In this document: piece by piece, positions 10,825 to 24,118 of the stretch
Layout of the letters: each line of letters opens with the position of its first letter
Numbering within the stretch: position 1 is the first letter of the stretch
Assembly (NCBI RefSeq): GCF_022539665.2
Contig: NC_081340.1
Span: forward strand, 7,129,357 to 7,193,356
Length of the DNA stretch: 64,000 nt
Reading direction: 5' to 3'
DNA from: Daphnia carinata
Lineage: Eukaryota; Arthropoda; Branchiopoda; Diplostraca; Daphniidae
Made by a program: the position numbers and the translations under genes
The notes under the pieces: model-generated
Told to the model about the DNA's origin: nothing
Database searches by the model: none
Seen by the model: only the letters and a program-made list of their open reading frames with translations

Positions 10825-13800
10825 GGACGAAGATGTGACATTTCCCATGCCCCAGCGTTTATTACTCGAGTTATCCGTGTGTGCGTTCACCGATCGCGAA
10901 AAGAGGCCAACACCGTTTGCCATTAATTTTTGTTTTCTTTTCTTGCTGAATCCTTGAAAAAACAAGAAAATCAATCGTCCACTTTTAAAAGGATTTGGAG
11001 AGCCCCGGCTGAAATGGGTGGCCTAGTTTGATGCCCGTGCGTGATCCTATAACAGCGACTCGTGTTTTATATCAAATGTAAGAAATGATCCCCGTGATAG
11101 CGTCGGTGAAGTGCCTCGTCGTTTCTTTTCTCCCTCCTCTCCGAATTCGGCAAAAAAAAAAAAAATCGGTCGTGAAAGGATTTGCACGCAAATCCTGCAC
11201 GATAATGGTATACCATTTTTTACAGACACCTTTCCCGTCTCGTCTGCTGGATATTTACAATGATCTTTTTTTTTTCGCCTTACTTTTTCCTATCCGGCCA
11301 TCCAACTGAAATAGGTTACGACATGGAGAACGTTTCACAATGATCCCTCTTCCCCATAGGCCATTCAAATGCTACGCCAGTTATATCGCTTACGGAGGTG
11401 GAAATGTAGCGTGAACGTTCGGAATTCGGGTACGATCTGACGTCGTGTGTACACTGCGTTTCAATAGACGACGTGCTTTTAATGTTAAAGGTTGTCCATC
11501 TTCGGCCCGTTACATCAGCGAATAGCATAAACTGTGACGGCCAGTCCAATTTGAATGCACTCAAGAGGCATCCGTTTATCTAATGTTCGACTAATTGTAG
11601 ATTACAGCCAAAGGCATTTGAAATGCGACGATGCCCTTTAATGAAGAATTCCTGGGCTTGGAGGTGTCGTTCTGTACAAACGTATTCGTAACACGGAAGC
11701 GCACTCGGCGCCCCCTTTTCCTCGAAAATTAAGCTACTGTATGCAGCGCCACATCAATGTCTCTGCTTATTAATGTTTACGCGTGATTTAACTCGCGTAT
11801 AAAGGTTAAATAGTTTTGGAGGTGATCCCCTTCATCCCCGAAACGCTTCAGTTGCTAAAGTACGTATATAAATATTTTAATAACATGGTGTTTAATTTGA
11901 ACTTTAATTTTTGCAACTATTTTAGGGTGGAGTCTACATCCGTGAATGTTACAGTGATTATTCATTTTGATCGTGGCCTAATGGAGAACTCCTCTTCAGT
12001 GGTTTCGTATCCCCCTCGAGCTCTCGGAAACGTGTGAAATGAATGATGGAGATAAAAACTTGGCTGTCGCACCTCACTTTGGCACGCTAAAGTGCCCCGT
12101 ATTGATTTTTTTTTTTTTTTTCGATCTCTTTTAAATTCACGAGGAACAGTCTGGAAAATTGCGATTGCGTGAAATCAAATCATTCTAGTTAAACAGCGAA
12201 AGATTCTCTGAACTTGACAGCTTGTTCTATTACATCCACTGTTCGCCCCTTCGCAACCGTTGTATCAAAACGAACGAGAGTTGTTTTTGAGAAAGCGTTA
12301 CGGTAATTTCTCTTTAAAAAGTTTGTTGTTGTTGTTAGTTTAGAAAACAATTGAGGCGCCAGAGGGAGAAGGTAAATGATGTTCTACGCAAATGAATCCA
12401 CGTGACATTTTGCTTTCGACTGCATAGACGGCGGCGACCTTTTGTTTTTAGTGCAACACCAGCCCATTAGTTAGTTGGGCATCATCACATGGTGTGGTGG
12501 CTTCCCTACTATTCCAAGAAATCCCATCACGTCTTTGGCTGTCGATTCTTGAAAAAACATTAACGTAAGTAGACCGTGCATTTGTTTTCTATTTTAGTGT
12601 CGGTAGTTTCTCTAAAACTTTTCGAAATGCGTATGTTTCTGGAAGGATCGCTTTTTACGTTCAGTGCCTTCATCTTTCAGCTGTAAACGCTGCAGGTTTT
12701 GACTGTCTATGGATGTCAATTATTCATGGTATGGTACACACGTGAAGAGATGCAAGTCACGCATGAAACGGTACGATCAGCTTGCCTTTTACTACTAACA
12801 TGGATAGTTCATTTTCTCATTAGAGCCATCGTCTGCACAGAAACATTCTCGCAAGAAAGACGTCGATAAGAAGATTGGGACATCCATTTAGTACATTATC
12901 AATTTATTGGGTAAAGCACCATCTCTAAGGATCCTACACGTCCCCTTTTCTCTGAGATTATAATTCATCGTCAGTAACAGTTGAATACGAACATTGTGAA
13001 AATGACGTTGGAAATGCGTGTAAGACGCTTTAAAGATCAGTTGCTCTGCACCTTATATAGTCATGTCATTGTCTATTTTCAGGATGGCGACAAGCTATAG
13101 AAGAACGAAAATTAGGTACGGATATCTAAAATGGAGAATGAGTCTGCCTATTCGAACATTTCTAAGACTACCAAGGATCGCTGTTGTTGGCGGCTTACTA
13201 GGGATAGGTAACAATGATGCCCAAACACCAACCAATTTGTTTTTGTTAAGCACATTTTTTCAGTTATTTTGCCTAAGAAGTACGCAGTTTTCGTTACGTA
13301 TTGTTACTATTCATGTATTATTTGACGCCTCTAGAGCTTTTGAAACTAAGGCTCCATATCAGAGAGAATTACGTGTGACACGTGGCTTCTTCATCCACAT
13401 CAAAGTTATCTACCCCAAGAGTACGGTCGCTTCTGGTGCCAATGAAACGTACGCGATATAACCATCTACGGACAACGGTCACGTCCACGAAAAAGACGGT
13501 GAAGTCCACGTCTAACTGACGGGAGGCAGAAACTATATACGAAATTTTTACACGCAGGAAATAATGTTGAAGTCTTGATTCTGACGTATCCAGCCATTTC
13601 CACGTTATTTCTGTAACGTGGCGTTTATCATAACACGCATCGACGATGACCTGTAGTTGGAGACCAGATGAGCATTTTCGTCTAGAGAACGTACGAAATG
13701 TTTCATGACGGACTGTAGTCTTTGTGGTGAATATTGATTTGAACAGCATACAATTGCGAATCTACGATTCGCAGACTGCATCAATGTGAAAATCATTGAA

Positions 13801-14715
13801 ATCGTCTTGTAACAGATGTACTACATTTGTTCAAGCAGAATTGTTTTTTACACGACATTAAGTGGGAAATGCAGATTGTCTGTCGTTGCTGTGAAAAATT
13901 GCCTAAATGTTTAATCTTGTACTTTTTTTCACACAAGAAACCCAAATAATTTATTTGACTTTTTTTGCTGTAAAATTTCTGAAGAAAACAAAATCTAACA
14001 ACAAGGAAAAATGAAGAGGAAAAGTTGGCCGACATCATATTTTCTTTTTAATGTTCCAGTTAAAAACGTCAGGAAACTGATAACCTTTTGTAAGCATTAT
14101 TTGCTGGCGAACGATATATTGAAATTTTCGTTATTTCTGTATTGCATATTCTGGATTCGGCTTTGCTACTGGCATTTGAAGATTTGCTTTGATACGCTGC
14201 TCACACGTCATTTGTAGAAATATTAATTTTGGTTATTTGTCATTGTGCTGATATTGTTCTAATTTCTCAATTCTTGATTTAGATAACTTGTATTTACAAG
14301 ACGAGAAGAATGTATAAGTCGCATTGGCCGCGCTAGTCTTTAATGTAACATTAATTTTGATAAAAACAGTTAGTGTTCAGTGAACTTGAGGAAGTGAACG
14401 TAGTGCAGTAGCTAGAGCTCGGTCCCCATTATCTGAGACAGTTACTTATTGCCGAAAGCTATTGGTACAATAGCTTAAAAAAATAAAACCATTTAAAGAT
14501 CAATTTAATTATGTTGCGCCAGTATTTTTCCGGTAGTAGACCGGGTCGTCGTTGATATTTGTATTTATTCAAAATTATGTAAACAAAAACTGTGTATGAC
14601 TGACCCATGATTTCCTGAAAGGGATTCTAATTACAGTTAGGAAATGTAATCGGCATTGTGAATATGGCAATCCGTTTTACCCAAAAAAAAAAAAAAATAT
14701 CGGCCTTTTTTTTCT
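10825..14715. other. Homopolymer-poor intergenic region without recognised genes
   Basis: Base composition is more even than in the flanks, with only a few T or A runs (for example near 12107-12121). Several open frames of 60-132 codons occur, the longest at 13063-13461 plus and 13369-13749 minus, which overlap each other. Neither shows a domain I recognise, nor supporting splice sites. The minus frame has a short acidic, coding-like stretch near 13370-13440, but this is not enough for a call. It may be decayed transposon or gene remains. Confidence 0.4.
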
Positions 14716-14767
14716 GTTTCACTGCTATCGCCATCTACCGGTCGGTAGATGGTGACAGCAACCGAAA
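14716..14767. repeat. Compact inverted repeat (hairpin)
   Basis: The segment reads almost as its own reverse complement: outer GTTTC/GAAAC, then imperfect pairing, and a perfect inner stem CATCTACCG-GT-CGGTAGATG. It sits about 20 bp before the segmental duplication begins. It could be a tiny MITE remnant or a hairpin RNA. Confidence 0.6.
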
Positions 14768-14787
14768 CAAATGCCAGCAAAAAGCAA

Positions 14788-16038
14788 ACAAATGCTGAAG
14801 CCCAAAGGTGAGACATGCTGGAAAAGCTTGATACGAATGTGTAGGCGTAGTTTTGGAATTCAGAGGTGCTAGCTGGCTGTTTGGTAAAACTTCAGTTAAA
14901 TTTGGTTTCAATTCAATATGTTTAACTTATTATTTGTGTGATTACGCAAAGGATTGCGCCATCCAGGCAATGTGGATATTCTGCCATGTACATGGTAAAC
15001 CTAGGATTCATCGTCAACATGCAAAATGTTACCCCCTGGTAATGCTTTTCCGCTAAATTTGTTTAGTTTTCTAATTTTAATCGTCAATGTCGCATTAGCA
15101 AACTACTGTTGACAGAATGGCTGATACATTGGGCCAACGGTTACGGAAAGTGTGATGAATAAATCACCATAGATCAGTTGCCTTGCCTTCTCAATTGCAA
15201 CAAAGATGAATCATGGAGTCAAAAACATTAAAAGGTGGTACTATTTTAATTGTTTTAATTGATATATTGCTAAAAGCTGATACATGTGTAGAACATGCTG
15301 GAATTCATGTCATCATGGAGATAACTAAAAAAAAAAAGAGCTGTATCCATCAAGCAGCTCATTAGTCATGTCCCAAACGAATGCCTGTGCCAGCCAGGAA
15401 TCTTTCAATGGCTAACAGCATTTAATGGTTTTGAAAATCGCGGTTTGCACTCTAAGGCGACATTCCTAATCCCGCCTGTCAAAAGATTTGAATGCAACAA
15501 TTTTTATTCTGAACTGATGCCTACCAAATTCTTTTTCCATAAAGTGAGGTGATATGAGGTTATAATGGAAATTGTTGTCAAGACTGCTGAGACCAGGTAC
15601 CTTGTTTACCTTAACCTTTAGTGATCAAAACAACCAACTTTGTAACCTTTCTGTTTTTTATGGTGCATGGAACGTCCAATCGGAAAGCCCATGGAAGATT
15701 TCTGTGGCCAATACGAAGAATTCTTCGAAACTTTCTTATTCAAGTTTTGGCCATGGTGATCATTTGCAACTGCATAGCCTTTTAGAAGCTCCTGCCAGGA
15801 ATCTACAGGAATATGGCAGATGATGAATTTATGTACCATGTAAGCTATATCAATAAGAATGTTTTTTGCTTATCTATGTTTTATTTTCTTAATTTAGATT
15901 AATAGCAATAGTGAACCTGCGAAGGTTTCTGGTTGGGATGCGATGACGAAAAGTTATAATAATTTGAAGTACGGAATGGAATTTACCTCCATCAGTCGCC
16001 TGTGTATTCCCGCGTATTATGGTATTAATTATTTAAAA
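14788..16038. repeat. Segmental duplication, copy A (direct repeat of 21091-22335)
   Basis: This stretch recurs in the same orientation about 6.3 kb downstream. By eye the first ~780 bp match with scattered substitutions and small indels, roughly one difference per 10-15 bases. From about 15630 onward the two copies look identical up to and into the adjoining inverted-repeat element. The copies flank the vasa-like pseudogene. The fragment includes exon-like sequence at 15798-16038. Confidence 0.9.
15798..16038 (+). pseudogene. Gene fragment with two exon-like pieces, copy A
   Basis: An open segment at 15798-15839 ends at a GTAAGC donor. A 58 bp intron-like gap with TTTAG acceptor follows, then an open segment from 15898 that runs into the inverted-repeat element at 16039. 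Phases agree across the gap. The same structure is repeated exactly in copy B. Diverged, oppositely oriented relatives occur at 17811-18112 and 24119-24400. Upstream of 15798 the frame is broken by stops, so this is a remnant. The parent gene is not certain. The relative at 18018-18112 is contiguous with the vasa-like pseudogene, so these may be vasa C-terminal pieces (inference). Confidence 0.4.
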
Positions 16039-16661
16039 ATTGAAGTGCATATCTGGGCTCCCTTCCTTTCCGTAGCCCCGTTTCCCCTTGACTCGTAATA
16101 AGCCCGTAGGGGGTCATGCCCCTACTGTACGGTATATATAAAAATAACATATACCGAGGTTTGGAGGGCTCTGACCGGAAAGGGGACGTGGGGGTCCGCT
16201 TAGTCCGATGATGTGTTCACGGAGGGCTACGTGGCTATCCACAAATCCGAACTAAAGGTTAATCGCTCCAGTAAAAATGTTCCATATCTTCGGCTCTTCT
16301 TCCGGCTTCTCTTAGCCAATCACCGGGTAATCTCCCCGGTGGGTCAACAAGGCAGTGTCTCCCCCTGCCTGGGTTGACGGCAACTTTTGAAAGGGCTATT
16401 GTGCTTTTTTAAAGTTGCAAAAATAATTCTAATGTGCAGAGAATTGTCAATAAAAAATTTTTTATGAAATATTTTTTCCAAAATTTGTTTTTTTTTCATT
16501 GTCTGTTTTCGCTGTGTTTACACATTTCATGTATCAACTTTTTTTTTATTTATCTTGCCCAATTCACCTTAATTGTTTTTGCTACCTTTGATGGTAAGCA
16601 TTGGGCCACGTTTGATGGTAAGCATTGTTTCCATTGGTTTATCGTTTATCTGTAAGTATTC
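16039..16661 (+). repeat. Left inverted-repeat arm of element 1
   Basis: Pairs with 17192-17810. The outer ~350 bp are GC-richer than the surroundings and contain internal short palindromes such as GTAGGGG/CCCCTAC and CGTAGCCC/GGGCTACG. The inner part is A/T-rich with T runs and a repeated GATGGTAAGCATTG unit (about 16590 and 16613). Confidence 0.85.
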
Positions 16662-16768
16662 ATTTATCATTTATTACACTCTTTGAATTCTTCAAGCTAG
16701 ATTTAAGCATCAACGTGTAATACCTGGATATTTTCTGAACTAATGTTGTATTTGTATTTTATTTTATT

Positions 16769-16840
16769 CGTATGGGAAACGATCCCCAGACATTCAGCGT
16801 GCAACGCCGATGCTCTAACATTGAGCCACGAGATATATAT
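16769..16840 (-). other. tRNA-like module a (Ala-like), element 1
   Basis: On the minus strand this reads as a degraded tRNA. A D-arm GCTC-AATGTTA-GAGC matches the A-box pattern TGGCTCAATG. An anticodon-like arm TCGGC-GTTGCAC-GCTGA has T at position 33 and TGC in the anticodon place. A weak B-box GGATCGTTTCC follows. Acceptor pairing is poor, so a functional tRNA is unlikely. The same module is at 23318-23388 on the plus strand. Confidence 0.45.
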
Positions 16841-16931
16841 AAATTTTTTATTATCGCATATCATATGTTATCGTCTAGGATGTTTATGCAGTCTTTCACA
16901 ATTATATGTTTATCTGTCTATTTTTTTCATA

Positions 16932-17004
16932 AGGTCCATAGCTCTGTGGTAGAGCCTTTAACTGCGATATCTGTTACCCTGTGTTCAAACCTCAATAGAT
17001 GTAT
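16932..17004 (+). other. tRNA-like module b, element 1
   Basis: A good A-box and D-arm, TAGCTCTGTGGTAGAGC, are followed by a B-box-like GTGTTCAAACCTC. The T-arm is damaged here but is intact in the other copy (23152-23222, minus), where CTGGG-TTCAAAC-CTCAG pairs fully. The anticodon arm is not convincing. tRNA-derived rather than a working tRNA. Confidence 0.45.
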
Positions 17005-17118
17005 GAAAATGAAGCAGAATAAATGTAGAAAAGAATTTTACTGTATTGCATTTCAGTTTTATTCTAAGTGTAAATGCAAGTCCGCAAGTGACTAGAAAAA
17101 AGCCAACTTCACATCATA

Positions 17119-17190
17119 TGATTCATGGTTCATCGGTAGAGCATCGGCGAGGTATGCCGATCATCCAGGGTTCGATCCCTGGATAATAAT
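17119..17190 (+). other. tRNA-like module c, element 1
   Basis: D-arm GTTC-ATCGGTA-GAGC, anticodon-like hairpin TCGGC-GAGGTAT-GCCGA and T-arm CCAGGGTTCGATCCCTGG (B-box GGTTCGATCC). Acceptor ends do not pair well and position 33 is not T, which argues against a functional tRNA. It ends one base before the right arm of the element begins. Confidence 0.5.
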
Positions 17191-17191
17191 G

Positions 17192-17810
17192 GAATACTTA
17201 CAGGTAAACGATAAACGATTGGAAACAATGCTTACCATCGAAACGTGGCCCAATGCTTACCATCGACACAAACAATAAAGGTGAAATGAGCAAGCTAATT
17301 AAAAAAAAAGTTGATACATGAAATGTGTAAACACAGCGAAAACAGACAATAAAAAAAAAAAAAAATTTTGGAAAAAATATTTCATAAAAAATTTTTTATT
17401 GGCAATTCTCTGCACCTTAGAATTATTTTTGCAACTTTAAAAAGGCATAATAACCCTTTCAAAAGTTGCCGTCAACCCAGGCAGGGGGAGACACTGCCTT
17501 GTTGACCCACCGGGGAGATTACCCGGTGATTGGCTAAGAGAAGCCGGAAGAAGAGCCGAAGATATGGAACATTTTTACTGGAGCGATTAACCTTTAGTTC
17601 GGATTTGTGGATAGCCACGTAGCCCTCCGTGAACACATCATCGGACTAAGCGGACCCCCACGTCCCCTTTCCGGTCAGAGCCCTCCAAACCTCGGTATAT
17701 GTTATTTTTATATATACCGTACAGTAGGGGCATGACCCCCTACGGGCTTATTACGAGTCAAGGGGAAACGGGGCTACGGAAAGGAAGGGAGCCCAGATAT
17801 GCACTTCAAT
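17192..17810 (-). repeat. Right inverted-repeat arm of element 1
   Basis: Reverse complement of 16039-16661 with a few substitutions and length changes in A/T runs. The outer ~400 bp match the left arm almost base for base. Confidence 0.85.
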
Positions 17811-18017
17811 TTATGAAAAATTAAATACCGTTTTTAAATGAGAATCTGAATGAAGTATGGAAATTCCATGTAGTGTATCCAAACACAATAATTTATTCAG
17901 AACCTTGCCCCAAAGAAGAAATCTTTTCAGATCAATATTTATTGTTCACTATAATAAGACAGTAAAACACCATTAGGCATAAAACTCTTAATTCATATAT
18001 ACAGTTCATACCTTACA

Positions 18018-20003
<1,986 letters not shown>

Positions 20004-20290
20004 CTGGACAGAAAAAATGTAGAACAGAATGAAACAAATAAGATTATATAGAGAGGTCAAGAAGTAAAATCTAGCGAGGACGGTCTATCTAGCGAGTAAA
20101 GGTAGACAGCAGACTACACGCGTTAAGCCAATCTAAAAATATGCCTGAAAAAAAAACTGTCCGATGAGCCACGGTTTAAGGCGCCTCTTGTGGACGCAAA
20201 AGTCATTACGAGAAATTTTATCCGCCACAAACTAAATGTTTTTAAACATTTAAAGTACTTATCCAAATGAAAATTTAACTTAAGAAAATT

Positions 20291-20377
20291 AATATGTTTG
20301 AGTAATATAAAGACGTTATTGTGTATTATTTTCACATAGCAACAACCAATAATGACTTTATATTACTCAAACATATT
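20291..20377. repeat. Perfect 22-bp inverted repeat with 43-nt loop
   Basis: Left arm 20291-20312 (AATATGTTTGAGTAATATAA then AG) is exactly complementary to right arm 20356-20377. It may be a small foldback remnant. Confidence 0.75.
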
Positions 20378-20600
20378 ATTTATACCTAAAACAAGCAATT
20401 ATTCTCATTGCTATTAGAATTACATTCATTATAATTGCTGCAGCACAAAATGGAAAGTTAATAGTTAATGGTAATAATAATAAAGTTAAGTAAGTAGAAT
20501 ATAACAAAATAATTATTGTATATTTATATTTTAATAAAATAAAGTTATTAATTTAAAAAATTATATATTTATATGGCTAGAATTCGTAAAGTTGTATTTA

Positions 20601-20653
20601 GAAAATTAAGTAGGAATCTGGCCATCTTGCGGCCAGATTCCTATTTAATTTTC
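20601..20653. repeat. 23-bp inverted repeat with 7-nt loop
   Basis: Arms 20601-20623 and 20631-20653 pair with one mismatch around the loop ATCTTGC; the inner part is GGAATCTGGCC/GGCCAGATTCC. It looks like a strong hairpin. Transcription and function are unknown. Confidence 0.75.
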
Positions 20654-21090
20654 TCATTCATTCGTTCAGACATGGATTGGATAATATGGTTACTTCTTAC
20701 TTGAACACTATTTGCAAATGCAGAACAGCTGACTTATGTTTCACATGTCAGTTGGAGATTTTCTGGGCAAAATTTCTAGTAACTCAGCATTTAGTACCAT
20801 CTTTACTATAATGTTATACAGTATCCTGCATGTATCATTAAAAAAGATTTTAAATCCTTTTATAGATTGACACATCAGTGAGCAAGGTTCAGTTTAGGGA
20901 TTGAGAGCCCTCAGCAATTATAACATCTAGCCCCTATTCAAATTGTAGGACTTGATTGCTGCCACTGATTCTTCCAAAATGCCTTATGTTGTATGGAATG
21001 CTTGACAGTCAAATGGTACTCCCACGTCACATAAATATCAATCGTTTACTTTATTTACATTTATAAAAAATTTTTGAAGGAATGATTTAA

Positions 21091-22335
21091 ACAAATGCCA
21101 AAGGTAAGACATGTTGAAAAGCTTGACATGGAATTGTAGGTGTAGTTTTGGAATTTAGAGGTGCTAGCCGGCTGTTTGGTAAAACTTCATTTTTATTTGG
21201 TTTCAATTCAATATGTTTTACTCATTATTTGTGTGATTATGCAAAGGATTGTGCCATCCAGGCAATGTGGATATTCTGCCATGTACATGATAAACCTAGG
21301 ATTCTTCGCCAACATGCAAGATCTTAGCCCCTGGTAATGCTTTTCAGCTGAGTTTGATAGTTTTCTAATTTTAATCGTCAATGTCACATTAGCAAAGCAC
21401 CTGTGGACAGAAAAGCAGATACATTGGGACAATGGTTACGGCAACTGTGTTGAATAAATCACTATAGATCAGTTGCCTTTCCTTCCCAGTTGCAACAAAG
21501 ACGAATCATGGAGTCATAAACATTAAAAGTTGGTACCATTTCAAATGTTTTAATTGATGTATCGCTAAGTGCTGATATGTGTGTAGAATGTGCTGGAATT
21601 CATGTCATCCTAGAGAGGACTAAAAAAGAAGAGCTGTATCCATGAAGCAGCTCATTAGTCATGTCCCAAATGAATGCCTGCGTCAGCCAGCAATCTTTCA
21701 ATGGCTAATAAGCATTTAATAGTTTTGAAAATCGTGGTTTGCACTCCCTAAGGCGACATTCCTAAATCCCACCTGTCAAAAGATTTGAATGCAACAATTT
21801 CTATTCTGAACTGACGCCTACCAAATTCTTTTTCCATAAAATGAGGTGATATGAGGTTATAATGGAAATTGTCGTCAAGACTGCCGAGACCAGGTACCTT
21901 GTTTACCTTCACCTTTAGTGATCAAATCAACCAACTTTGTAACCTTTCTGTTTTTTATGGTGCATGGAACGTCCAATCGGAAAGCCCATGGAAGATTTCT
22001 GTGGCCAATACGAAGAATTCTTCGAAACTTTCTTATTCAAGTTTTGGCCATGGTGATCATTTGCAACTGCATAGCCTTTTAGAAGCTCCTGCCAGGAATC
22101 TACAGGAATATGGCAGATGATGAATTTATGTACCATGTAAGCTATATCAATAAGAATGTTTTTTGCTTATCTATGTTTTATTTTCTTAATTTAGATTAAT
22201 AGCAATAGTGAACCTGCGAAGGTTTCTGGTTGGGATGCGATGACGAAAAGTTATAATAATTTGAAGTACGGAATGGAATTTACCTCCATCAGTCGCCTGT
22301 GTATTCCCGCGTATTATGGTATTAATTATTTAAAA
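21091..22335. repeat. Segmental duplication, copy B (direct repeat of 14788-16038)
   Basis: Same order and orientation as copy A at a near-constant offset of 6297 bp in the distal half. Mild divergence in the first ~780 bp gives way to apparent identity from about 21930 into the following element. A gene fragment like that at 15798-16038 is included at 22095-22335. Confidence 0.9.
22095..22335 (+). pseudogene. Gene fragment with two exon-like pieces, copy B
   Basis: Appears identical to 15798-16038, with exon-like pieces at 22095-22136 and from 22195, the same GTAAGC donor and TTTAG acceptor, and the same interruption by the inverted-repeat element. The parent gene is uncertain. Diverged inverted relatives lie just beyond each element. 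Confidence 0.4.
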
Positions 22336-22964
22336 ATTGAAGTGCATATCTGGGCTCCCTTCCTTTCCGTAGCCCCGTTTCCCCTTGACTCGTAATAAGC
22401 CCGTAGGGGGTCATGCCCCTACTGTACGGTATATATAAAAATAACATATACCGAGGTTTGGAGGGCTCTGACCGGAAAGGGGACGTGGGGGTCCGCTTAG
22501 TCCGATGATGTGTTCACGGAGGGCTACGTGGCTATCCACAAATCCGAACTAAAGGTTAATCGCTCCAGTAAAAATGTTCCATATCTTCGGCTCTTCTTCC
22601 GGCTTCTCTTAGCCAATCACCGGGTAATCTCCCCGGTGGGTCAACAAGGCAGTGTCTCCCCCTGCCTGGGTTGACGGCAACTTTTGAAAGGGCTATTGTG
22701 CCTTTTTAAAAGTTGCAAAAATAATTCTAATGTGCAGAGAATTGTCAATAAAATTTTTTTATAAAATATTTTTTCCAAAATTTGTTTTTTTTTTTCATTG
22801 TCAGTTTTCGCTGTGTTTACACATTTCATGTATCAACTTTTTTTTTTTTTATTTAGCTTGCTCAATCCACCTTTATTGTTTTTGCCATTTTTGATGTAAA
22901 CATTGGGCCACGTTTTGATGGTAAGCATTGTTTCCATTGGTTTATCGTTTATCTGTAAGTATTC
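22336..22964 (+). repeat. Left inverted-repeat arm of element 2
   Basis: Pairs with 23496-24118. The outer ~400 bp appear the same as the arms of element 1, and the inner A/T-rich part differs by small indels and substitutions. Confidence 0.85.
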
Positions 22965-22970
22965 CATTAT

Positions 22971-23040
22971 TATCCAGGGATCGAACCCTGGATGATCGGC
23001 ATACTGCGCCGATGCTCTACCGATGAACCATGAATCATGT
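22971..23040 (-). other. tRNA-like module c, element 2
   Basis: Minus-strand counterpart of 17119-17190. The D-arm and B-box GGTTCGATCC are intact. The anticodon-like loop reads GCAGTAT instead of GAGGTAT. tRNA-derived, not a confident gene. Confidence 0.5.
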
Positions 23041-23151
23041 GTAATGAAGTTGGCTTTTTCTAGTCACTTGCGGACTTGCATTTACACTTAGAATAAAACT
23101 GAAATGCAATACTGCAAAATTCTTTCCCATATTTATTCTGCTTCATTTTTA

Positions 23152-23222
23152 TACATCTACTGAGGTTTGAACCCAGGGTAACAGATATCGCAGTTAAAGA
23201 CTCTACCACAGAGCTATGGACC
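23152..23222 (-). other. tRNA-like module b, element 2
   Basis: Better preserved than its partner at 16932-17004. The A-box TAGCTCTGTGG is intact and the T-arm CTGGG-TTCAAAC-CTCAG pairs over 5 bp with a 7-nt loop. The anticodon arm remains poor. Confidence 0.5.
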
Positions 23223-23317
23223 TTATGAAAGAAATAGACAGATAAACATATAATTGTGAAAGACTGCATAAACATCCTAGACGATAACATATGATATGCG
23301 ATAATAAAAAATTTATA

Positions 23318-23388
23318 TATATATCTCGTGGCTCAATGTTAGAGCATCGGCGTTGCACGCTGAATGTCTGGGGATCGTTTCCTATACG
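23318..23388 (+). other. tRNA-like module a (Ala-like), element 2
   Basis: Plus-strand counterpart of 16769-16840: D-arm GCTC-AATGTTA-GAGC, anticodon-like loop GTTGCAC and weak B-box GGATCGTTTCC. Same degree of decay as in element 1. Confidence 0.45.
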
Positions 23389-23495
23389 AGTAAAATAACA
23401 TACAAATACAAAATTAGTTCAGAAAATGTCCAGGTATTACACGTTGATACTTGAATCTAGGTTGAAGAATTCAAAGAGTGTAATAAATAATAATT

Positions 23496-24118
23496 GAATA
23501 CTTACAGATAAACGATAAACCAATGGAAACAATGCTTACCATAAACGTGGCCCAATGCTTACCATCAAAGGTAGCAAAAACAATTAAGGTGAATTGGGCA
23601 AGATAAATAAAAAAAAAGTTGATACATGAAATGTGTAAACACAGCGAAAACAGACAATGAAAAAAAAACAAATTTTGGAAAAAATATTTCATAAAAAAAA
23701 TTTTATTGACAATTCTCTGCACATTAGAATTATTTTTGCAACTTTTAAAAAGGCACAATAGCCCTTTCAAAAGTTGCCGTCAACCCAGGCAGGGGGAGAC
23801 ACTGCCTTGTTGACCCACCGGGGAGATTACCCGGTGATTGGCTAAGAGAAGCCGGAAGAAGAGCCGAAGATATGGAACATTTTTACTGGAGCGATTAACC
23901 TTTAGTTCGGATTTGTGGATAGCCACGTAGCCCTCCGTGAACACATCATCGGACTAAGCGGACCCCCACGTCCCCTTTCCGGTCAGAGCCCTCCAAACCT
24001 CGGTATATGTTATTTTTATATATACCGTACAGTAGGGGCATGACCCCCTACGGGCTTATTACGAGTCAAGGGGAAACGGGGCTACGGAAAGGAAGGGAGC
24101 CCAGATATGCACTTCAAT
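23496..24118 (-). repeat. Right inverted-repeat arm of element 2
   Basis: Reverse complement of 22336-22964. It ends GCACTTCAAT at 24118. The inverted homology then continues, much more diverged, into 24119-24400. Confidence 0.85.

Larger units (their letters stand above)
16039..17810. mobile_element. Foldback-type element, copy 1, with long inverted-repeat arms and tRNA-like core
   Basis: The element starts ATTGAAGTGCATATCTGGGC and ends with its reverse complement. The arms are 16039-16661 and 17192-17810 (about 620 bp) and nearly identical over the outer ~400 bp, with small indels further in. The ~530 bp core, 16662-17191, carries three tRNA-like modules. No transposase frame is present, so it would be non-autonomous. 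Flanks are A/T-rich and no clear target-site duplication can be named. The same element occurs at 22336-24118 with its core reversed. Superfamily is unknown; foldback or Mutator-like elements are the closest structural analogues. Confidence 0.75.
20004..21090. other. A/T-rich spacer between vasa pseudogene and duplication copy B
   Basis: Very A/T-rich, especially 20210-20600. It contains two strong inverted repeats (20291-20377 and 20601-20653) listed separately. No coding region is supported. The sequence from 20660 to 21090 is of average composition with no recognised feature. Confidence 0.5.
22336..24118. mobile_element. Foldback-type element, copy 2, core inverted relative to copy 1
   Basis: Arms 22336-22964 and 23496-24118 are near copies of the element-1 arms. 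The core 22965-23495 matches 16662-17191 only as its reverse complement, while the left flank is in the same orientation in both copies. The junctions switch exactly at the inner arm ends (GTAAGTATTC). No transposase frame is present. Flip by recombination between the arms is the simplest explanation. Confidence 0.8.

Noticed and set aside
13063-13749. Overlapping open frames of 132 and 126 codons on opposite strands
   Set aside because: No recognised domain, mutually exclusive overlap and no clear splice or promoter signals; left as unassigned sequence.
17119-17190. Functional tRNA gene with GGT-like anticodon
   Set aside because: Acceptor stem does not pair, T33 is missing and the T-loop geometry is off; called tRNA-like only.
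20340-20600. Mitochondrial insertion suggested by very high A/T content
   Set aside because: No recognisable mitochondrial protein or RNA sequence could be read; only composition supports it.
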